A stretch of 20,027 nt of DNA from a virus: positions 1-20,027 of IMG/VR virus record IMGVR_UViG_3300021962_000848. The stretch is one strand, 5' to 3'. Numbering within the stretch: the first letter of the stretch is position 1; the number at the start of each line of letters is the position of its first letter. The position numbers were made by a program, and so were the translations under genes. Below are positions 15,440 to 20,027 of this stretch, piece by piece. Below the pieces are notes generated by a model. The model made no database searches. It saw only the letters and a list, made by a program, of their open reading frames with translations, and was not told the DNA's origin.

Positions 15440-17219
15440 TAACAAATTTGCTTGGCACGTTGAAAACAGGCCAACTGTTTGTTGTATACCAAAGACCACA
15501 AGCCCCGATGTTCACAGCCTGAGCGAAGTCATCGCTTAGGTGTGGGTTCCTTGTGATCGTGTACATGTCTGAGCCGACTCTTGTTTCAGTCTTCTGCTCT
15601 GTCAAAGCCAAGAAGTCGTGTATCAAACCTGGGTCGTCAGTAGACTTGTAGTCATACTTGAAGAATCGTATTCTCTTCATGCGTATTGCCGCGCACGTGG
15701 TCAGCAATGAACGAGTCTTGTCGACTCTGTAGTAAGTTCTTGGATTGTTTGCGGTTGGTTTGACAACAGACATTATCTTAGATGCAGCAGCTCTGACGTA
15801 CTGGATTGGAATTATCCTGTCGTACGGAACGCCAGCCTGACACAGAAATGTCTCACGCAAAGCTCCAGCGCCTGTATAGTCATGAGCTACGAAAGAACAG
15901 TTAAAGGTGCTGAAGTAACCCAAGCACTGTTGCGCCTCAGCCAAGTGATCGTGTGGAGTCATCAGCCTTCTACCCCACAACACGTCTATCACTCCGGTAG
16001 GCGTGATGCCCAACACTGTCGCGACAGTCAAGCTGACGCCCTCTTCACCACCACCACCCCAGTCTATTGCCAAAACCCTGTACCTGTATTTGTTTAGATT
16101 GTTTGCGCAAGTAGCCGGCTCTCTTGGAGCGTTGGGATGTTGAAGAACACAGGCTTGTTGAAGTTCTTCCATCGACACTAGCTGAACACCTGTTCCGCAG
16201 CTTTCTCCCAACACTTCGTTCATGTACTTCTCAGGCGTGTAATTGCCGTAGCCTTCACGCTTTGCCAAAAGCTCAGCCCATTTTGCTGGCTCTGAGTAGT
16301 GGATGTGCATGATTGGCTGAGGAACGTGAAAACCTGCAAACTGGAAACGTCGTTCTGGATACCTGTGTATCCAACGACCTTGTTTAGGGTGTATTGTCTT
16401 TGAGCACTTGGCGCATACTGTTCCTGGGTTGTCTTCTGACATGTCTTCTTTCATGGGACCGATCATGTTTTCAAGATCATGCTTAACTGAAGCTATGTTA
16501 AGTTTGCCGCAAGCCTTGCACGGTATGCACCACTCTGCTTGAGATGACATCAACCAGAGACCTTCAATGGTGTTATCTGGCGTCTTCGGCGTCCCAGAGT
16601 ATTGACTGATTGCCCAAGGAGACGCGGACATTGTTTCCTTGATGATAGGTATAAGATCACGATCCATGTCTTGAACTTCGTCGATCACAACCTTGTCGCT
16701 TCTGATACCTCTGACGCGGTCTGCGTCCAAAGAAGCAAAACTAAATTGCATCATGCTGTAATTACGGAAACTACGCTGCAATACGCTGTTTTCCGTATTC
16801 GTGCCCGTCCATAGGGCACGCACAGGAGACTGTTCAACGAACGGTCTCACGTAGTTGTTTGACAGACGGCGCACCTGTTCAAACAACGGTGTTATGTAAA
16901 GTGTGCGAAAATAGGGTATGGAGGTGCAAGTGATTACGCCGTGAGCTGAGCCTACAGTCGACTTGCCAACCTGACGCCCTGTTTTCAACACCATGGATTT
17001 AGGCATCCTGGTGTAGAACAAGGTTTCAAATTGGAAGTGATTAGCCAGACTGTAGGGCTTGCCATCCAAGGTAAGCACCAATGGCAACAATGGCGAGAAG
17101 TTAGGAAGCCTGCCGTCTTGAACTATCTTCAAGAAAAGGTTGAGCTTGTCTATGTCTGGTAAAGACGCAATCTTGTCGCCAACAAAACTGTGCAGCTTTT
17201 CATTCGCGGAGGCTATCAT
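15393..17219 (-). CDS. Phage terminase large subunit (TerL)
   Basis: This 608-residue protein has all main TerL parts. The ATPase: Walker A G81-R-Q-V-G-K-S-T88, Walker B V-V-I-D180-E181, and the coupling motif S-G-T-P (208-211). A zinc-ribbon insertion follows (C231, C234, C237, C269, C272). The nuclease has acidic residues D386 in LAIDWGGGG, D447 in HDYTGAG and D563/D564 in LSDDFAQA, as expected for an RNase H-like fold. The enzyme cuts concatemeric phage DNA and pumps it into the prohead. No small terminase is seen next to it. Start ATG 17219 has no good SD, and it lies back-to-back with the start of a plus-strand small gene. The length is normal for the family. Confidence 0.95.
   Translation of the reverse strand: MIASANEKLHSFVGDKIASLPDIDKLNLFLKIVQDGRLPNFSPLLPLVLTLDGKPYSLANHFQFETLFYTRMPKSMVLKTGRQVGKSTVGSAHGVITCTSIPYFRTLYITPLFEQVRRLSNNYVRPFVEQSPVRALWTGTNTENSVLQRSFRNYSMMQFSFASLDADRVRGIRSDKVVIDEVQDMDRDLIPIIKETMSASPWAISQYSGTPKTPDNTIEGLWLMSSQAEWCIPCKACGKLNIASVKHDLENMIGPMKEDMSEDNPGTVCAKCSKTIHPKQGRWIHRYPERRFQFAGFHVPQPIMHIHYSEPAKWAELLAKREGYGNYTPEKYMNEVLGESCGTGVQLVSMEELQQACVLQHPNAPREPATCANNLNKYRYRVLAIDWGGGGEEGVSLTVATVLGITPTGVIDVLWGRRLMTPHDHLAEAQQCLGYFSTFNCSFVAHDYTGAGALRETFLCQAGVPYDRIIPIQYVRAAASKIMSVVKPTANNPRTYYRVDKTRSLLTTCAAIRMKRIRFFKYDYKSTDDPGLIHDFLALTEQKTETRVGSDMYTITRNPHLSDDFAQAVNIGACGLWYTTNSWPVFNVPSKFVITDEIEKALNPEASW
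17208..17212 (+). promoter_or_regulatory. SD for the small membrane gene, inside the terminase 5' end
   Basis: GGAGG sits 9 bases before ATG 17222. It lies antisense to codons 3-4 of the terminase gene and decides the start of the small gene. Confidence 0.6.
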
Positions 17220-17221
17220 AG

Positions 17222-17341
17222 ATGGACAACCAAGAGGAAACGTTGCAAAACTTGCACAAGAAAGTAAACAAAGCAGTATCTGACTATTGGCATGTTATAT
17301 TGATAATAGTCTGCGCGATGTTCTTTCTTTTCGCAAGGTAG
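17222..17341 (+). CDS. Small single-pass membrane protein, 39 residues
   Basis: The product begins MDNQEETLQNLHKKV, a soluble, charged amphipathic segment, and continues SDYWHVILIIVCAMFFLFAR, a clear transmembrane helix (about 23-38). GGAGG 9 bases before the ATG supports expression. The start is three bases from the terminase start on the other strand. It opens the row of small genes that follows. Possible roles include a holin-like or lysis-regulator protein, but no signature distinguishes these. Confidence 0.6.
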   Translation: MDNQEETLQNLHKKVNKAVSDYWHVILIIVCAMFFLFAR

Positions 17342-17361
17342 CATTATACAGGGGTTTATCG

Positions 17362-17571
17362 ATGAACATAAGCCGCTCGCCTAGAAAATACCTGGAAAGA
17401 AGAGGTATTCTTGGGACATACAGAAAACCCATGAGTACGGTTAGTTTAAACAGCCTTAGGCTTAGAGACTATCCCTTGGAATCTCCTTTCCCCATCACAG
17501 AACTGAGGCAATACACTCAGGGAGACCCTGTGCCTGACAGAGGTATTTCGAAGGAGTGGCCAGACGTGTGA
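17362..17571 (+). CDS. Hypothetical basic protein, 69 residues
   Basis: ATG 17362 follows an AGGGG SD. An upstream in-frame TTG (17287) would overlap the membrane gene and has no SD. The product starts MNISRSPRKYLERRGILGTY, is rich in Arg, Tyr and Pro, and ends P-D-R-G-I-S-K-E-W-P-D-V. No domain is recognised. The next gene starts 8 bases after its stop. Confidence 0.6.
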   Translation: MNISRSPRKYLERRGILGTYRKPMSTVSLNSLRLRDYPLESPFPITELRQYTQGDPVPDRGISKEWPDV

Positions 17572-17579
17572 GGTTATAT

Positions 17580-17744
17580 ATGGTTGGTGACTTCTTCGGT
17601 CTAGGTTTCGCGATTGTTATGTCTGGTCTTGTTATATGCTTGGTAACGGTCAATCCGTTACCGCTTCTGGGCATGGCTGCCGGTCTGTACGCTTTGTCGT
17701 TTGCAGGCAGCCAGGTTGAGAAAAGCACGCGCAGACGCAGATAA
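17580..17744 (+). CDS. Small membrane protein, two predicted transmembrane helices
   Basis: The ATG at 17580 has a TGAGG SD that overlaps the previous stop. The 54-residue product has two hydrophobic segments, DFFGLGFAIVMSGLVICLVT and PLPLLGMAAGLYALSFAG, joined by a short turn, then a basic tail ending R-R-R-R. A two-helix layout with a charged C-terminal tail is common among class II holins, so a lysis role is possible. No endolysin or spanin was seen nearby, so this remains a guess. Confidence 0.65.
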   Translation: MVGDFFGLGFAIVMSGLVICLVTVNPLPLLGMAAGLYALSFAGSQVEKSTRRRR

Positions 17745-17763
17745 GAAGTCATTTTGTTGTCAC

Positions 17764-17824
17764 ACCTGTTACATAAACAAGGCATCTGTAAAAAGTTGCC
17801 GACGTTATGTAACAGGTTTTTTTT
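17764..17824 (+). terminator. Intrinsic terminator or attenuator
   Basis: ACCTGTTACATAA (17764-17776) pairs perfectly with TTATGTAACAGGT (17805-17817), a 13-bp stem with a 28-nt loop that can hold a minor GGCA/TGCC stem, followed by eight T. It ends 17 bases before ATG 17841, whose SD AAGGAG starts at 17828. The stem is AT-rich compared with usual terminators. Confidence 0.7.
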
Positions 17825-17840
17825 GTTAAGGAGAACTGGA

Positions 17841-18194
17841 ATGTTGACAGACATCAAGAACGCGATCATCAACTGGCGGGTTTACCACAGCGACTACTTC
17901 GACCAGCCTAATGTCACCGCTGTCATGTACATAGGTAAGTTTTGTTTTGCTGCCGTCGCTTACAAGGACAGGTACGCTAAAGACAAATACGCAGCCGTGG
18001 TGTACGAATCAGTACTTTCAAGGAACGACAAGACAGAAGAGTCCAAGAAAGTTATTTGCGACAGCGCTTTTGAGGCTATGTCGCAAGCCGAGAAACTAAT
18101 GCGCGAGTTTGCTGAGAAACAAATTATGGACAGAGAGCCTGAACTTCTTGGTGTAGACAAAGAAAACAAAAAGGAACTTGCTGATGTTGCTTGA
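17841..18194 (+). CDS. Hypothetical protein, 117 residues
   Basis: The chosen ATG has AAGGAG 7 bases before it. An upstream in-frame TTG at 17754 would include the terminator stem as coding sequence. The product shows NVTAVMYIGKFCFAAVAYKD (strand-like), a Lys/Glu-rich loop, then long helices with CDSAFEAMSQAEKLMREFAEK. It ends with a very charged tail. No family is recognised. The stop overlaps the next gene by 11 bases. Confidence 0.7.
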   Translation: MLTDIKNAIINWRVYHSDYFDQPNVTAVMYIGKFCFAAVAYKDRYAKDKYAAVVYESVLSRNDKTEESKKVICDSAFEAMSQAEKLMREFAEKQIMDREPELLGVDKENKKELADVA

Positions 18195-18384
18195 ACCTTG
18201 GACTAAGAAGTTCGATGCTTGTCTTAAAAAAAGAACGGGTAACAGCATATCTGATCTTGGCCTGGATGATCGTGAGGTACAGGCTTACTACAGTTCTGGT
18301 CAAAAGCCGGATGAAGCGGCGAAGGAGTACATTGAAAGAAGAGACCTCGACGACATCACCGACCCAGCAACGTTCGGGTGGTGA
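18184..18384 (+). CDS. Hypothetical small phage protein, 66 residues
   Basis: ATG 18184 has an AAGGAA SD-like sequence. The product shows W-T-K-K-F-D, then SISDLGLDDREVQAYYSSG, P-D-E-A-A-K-E-Y-I-E and D-L-D-D-I-T-D-P. This pattern of a DLGLDD turn, a YYxxG segment and a short EAAKEY helix recurs in small phage proteins of unknown function. I cannot give a firm family name. It overlaps the preceding gene. Confidence 0.65.
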   Translation: MLLEPWTKKFDACLKKRTGNSISDLGLDDREVQAYYSSGQKPDEAAKEYIERRDLDDITDPATFGW

Positions 18385-18400
18385 TAAAGCAAGGTACAAG

Positions 18401-18616
18401 GTGTTCACGCAACTGGACACTGATTTAATATATGTCAGTCACGTTTTAGAAAACGCTATACCTGACGCAGCCATACGCGAGAAGTTTATTTCTTCAGGCG
18501 TTGGCAAAAGCTACTTTGTTATAGAATTTGACAAGAAGTTTGAAGACAAATTTGAATTGCTTCTTGGTTTTTCAAGTTCTGTGATTTCGTGGCACTTGAG
18601 TAGAAAGGAAGACTAA
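18401..18616 (+). CDS. Hypothetical protein, about 71 residues, start uncertain
   Basis: The stop at 18616 is firm but the start is not. GTG 18401 has a weak AAGG upstream. TTG 18332 is preceded by a better AAGGAG with a 4-base gap and would give a 94-residue product with a Ser/Thr-rich start overlapping the previous gene. The core, SHVLENAIPDAAIREKFISS then KSYFVIEFDKKFEDKFELLL, looks like a helix followed by a strand and ends W-H-L-S-R-K-E-D. No family is recognised. Confidence 0.5.
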   Translation: MFTQLDTDLIYVSHVLENAIPDAAIREKFISSGVGKSYFVIEFDKKFEDKFELLLGFSSSVISWHLSRKED

Positions 18617-18617
18617 A

Positions 18618-18995
18618 GTGAATCAGCTCATGGCTTTTGTGTCTTGTGTCCTGGCATCCAAAGCTGTTTTGGACGTTTGGTTCAACGGTTCTATATTTTC
18701 ATGGCACAGAGCCTGGGCTGAGCTCCTTAGAGACGAAGGGGCTTGGAAAGTATCCAGGCTGCTTGGAGAACTGCTAACATGCAGGTTTTGTCTGAGTTAC
18801 CACACGTCTCTGTGGTTTACTCTTTGCTGCATACCCATTCTACCATGGTGGGCTTTGGCACCATGGTGGTTTGCGGTAAGAACAGCGGCTAGATTTGTCG
18901 ACATATTTGAGGAGAAGCTAGATGGAGATTCCAGCACCGCTAGAGGCAACGATGGAGTCGTTTCAGGAGACAGCGAAACAAGTCTTTTTGACTGA
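18618..18995 (+). CDS. Membrane protein resembling DUF1360
   Basis: GTG 18618 starts one base after the previous stop, with AAAGGA upstream. The 125-residue product has an N-terminal hydrophobic stretch (LMAFVSCVLASKAVLDVW), an amphipathic middle with LLGELLTCRFCLSYHTSLW, and a second hydrophobic span SLWFTLCCIPILPWWALAPW, then an acidic tail. The L-L-x-C-x-F-C-L-S-Y-H motif resembles the C-x2-C signature of DUF1360-type membrane proteins. This is a by-eye similarity. It could be involved in the membrane step of lysis or host takeover, but nothing here shows this. Confidence 0.65.
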   Translation: MNQLMAFVSCVLASKAVLDVWFNGSIFSWHRAWAELLRDEGAWKVSRLLGELLTCRFCLSYHTSLWFTLCCIPILPWWALAPWWFAVRTAARFVDIFEEKLDGDSSTARGNDGVVSGDSETSLFD

Positions 18996-19245
18996 CGCCT
19001 ATCTTGAAAACGTGGCAGTTGTTTTTAATTGGAAAATTGGAAACACTGACCTTCCTTTTGGCCTTATGCTCGGCAGAGACGGTGGCGTTAAAACTCCATC
19101 TGAACTGATCGGCATAACCCAACAAACCTGCAAAATGCTTATGCACCAAGCCTTGAACCTTCAAGGGATGCTTGAAGCTGTTGATCAATTGGCTGGAGAA
19201 CTGGCTGAAAAGATAAAGAAAGTGAAGGAGCAAGACAATGTTTAA
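18922..19245 (+). CDS. Hypothetical protein, 107 residues
   Basis: ATG 18922 has GAGGAGA a few bases upstream and overlaps the preceding gene by 74 bases. ATG 18952 is a shorter alternative. The product has a central strand part (NVAVVFNWKIGN, LPFGLMLGRDGG) and a C-terminal helix (LNLQGMLEAVDQLAGELAEK) with heptad-like spacing that suggests a coiled coil. No family is recognised. Its stop overlaps the next start by 8 bases. Confidence 0.65.
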   Translation: MEIPAPLEATMESFQETAKQVFLTDAYLENVAVVFNWKIGNTDLPFGLMLGRDGGVKTPSELIGITQQTCKMLMHQALNLQGMLEAVDQLAGELAEKIKKVKEQDNV

Positions 19246-20027
19246 CGTTACGGATAATCTCGGAGAAGCGCTCATAAAAGTAGATGCTATGGACTTGACT
19301 AACTTAAATTCAGAACGCGTAAAGACCTTGGGGTATTTCACGGCTAAAGACGCAAGTATATCCAACAAAAACACAGTTACCTCAATCTTGGTGTACGCTA
19401 ACGACCCTAAAAAATTGATCTTCTTCAATGACTTTGAGAAGAAGATAAAAAAGAAAATGGACATGAAGGAAGATATAGTAGGTGTGATTGTTTGTTGCAA
19501 TTTTGCAAGTACTGGAGACGTGGTTGTATTTACAAAGTCAAAAGGATTTGATGTAACGCCAGAGCTTGAAAATTCAAACGAAGCCACATCAACAGTAAGG
19601 CTGTCTGTGTGTGTTGTTAGGTACAATCAAGTCAAAGGAACTTTGAGAAAAACTGATCAAAGCGCCCTTTTGCCTAACAAATACCTTGGAACTTACGCTA
19701 ATTACAAATTTCCATTTTCAGTGGACAAGCTGTCGTTGATAGCCCTAGACGAAAGGATAAACGGTAGTTTTATAGACAAGACAGGAGAAGACATACTAAA
19801 AGCGATAAGCAACGTAAAAATAAAGCCTCTTGGGCTTGTCTGCACCAATCCGCATATGGGAATGTTGGACGACAACCACCCAAATGTGACGGCTGATTTC
19901 GCAAGTCCTGGACAGCATGACTTTGATCACTCTAGGTTTGACACGTCGGATAAAGAAATTTATCAAATGTTTGAGATGGAGGGCTCAAAAGGAAACGCTA
20001 TCATTCTTATGTGGAATAGGTTGTCTT
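19238..20027 (+). CDS. Hypothetical protein, 3'-partial
   Basis: ATG 19238 has AAGGAG 7 bases upstream, and the frame stays open for 263 codons to the window end. The product starts MFNVTDNLGEALIKVDAM and is mixed alpha-beta with a Lys-rich patch (FEKKIKKKMDMKED). Later parts include YLGTYANYKFPFSVDKL and a His/Asp-rich stretch (PGQHDFDHSRFD). No family is recognised. A minus-strand frame of 228 codons over the same bases is judged to be a shadow. Confidence 0.7.
   Translation, partial: MFNVTDNLGEALIKVDAMDLTNLNSERVKTLGYFTAKDASISNKNTVTSILVYANDPKKLIFFNDFEKKIKKKMDMKEDIVGVIVCCNFASTGDVVVFTKSKGFDVTPELENSNEATSTVRLSVCVVRYNQVKGTLRKTDQSALLPNKYLGTYANYKFPFSVDKLSLIALDERINGSFIDKTGEDILKAISNVKIKPLGLVCTNPHMGMLDDNHPNVTADFASPGQHDFDHSRFDTSDKEIYQMFEMEGSKGNAIILMWNRLS

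Noticed and set aside
18940-19626. Minus-strand frame of 228 codons
   Set aside because: It covers two plus-strand genes that have good SD sites and coupled starts. Its composition is Phe/Ser/Leu-rich, as expected from the antisense of Lys/Glu-rich coding sequence.

Overview
The window looks like part of the genome of a large tailed double-stranded DNA bacteriophage (Caudoviricetes). The evidence is a complete large terminase subunit (TerL), a zinc-ribbon primase-like replication protein, a phage-type DUF3310 protein, a collagen-like fibre protein, and dense packing of small overlapping genes with Shine-Dalgarno (SD) sites. There is no rRNA, integrase, insertion sequence or convincing tRNA. 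The host cannot be read from the sequence. The module described below has its best-known relatives in cyanobacteria and plastids, but that alone does not fix the host.

Layout. (1) 1-4576: a virion decoration and glycosylation region. It holds the 3' part of a collagen-like fibre with Thr-rich linkers and Cys-rich modules, a small Cys-rich protein, a GT9-like/GT-A fused glycosyltransferase and a Ser-rich protein. (2) 4586-5569: a small gene, then about 400 bases of hairpin-rich non-coding DNA ending in a strong intrinsic terminator, a 47-codon gene, and a leader that can fold over the next SD. (3) 5570-10430: two hypothetical genes, then a striking set: a Ycf46-like AAA+ ATPase, a possible DUF3150-like protein, a Ycf35/DUF1257 protein, an unknown protein and a DUF2997 protein. 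(4) 10440-11395: a conserved small protein, a GNAT acetyltransferase and a small unknown gene. (5) 11346-12509, minus strand: a hypothetical protein. (6) 12508-15439: an 886-residue primase-like protein with a degenerate P-loop, then DUF3310. (7) 15393-17219, minus strand: TerL. (8) 17222-20027: tightly packed small genes, several of them membrane proteins, ending in a gene cut by the window edge.

How the parts may work together. The terminase packages DNA and the primase-like protein probably serves replication. The fibre and glycosyltransferase genes probably build and modify surface structures. The AAA+/DUF1257/DUF2997 cluster has no established phage role. Its compact order and host-like codon use suggest a co-expressed ATP-driven complex, and I consider it the best candidate for an undescribed system here. 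Terminator-like hairpins sit only about 17-25 nt before start codons at three places, which suggests control by attenuation or read-through.
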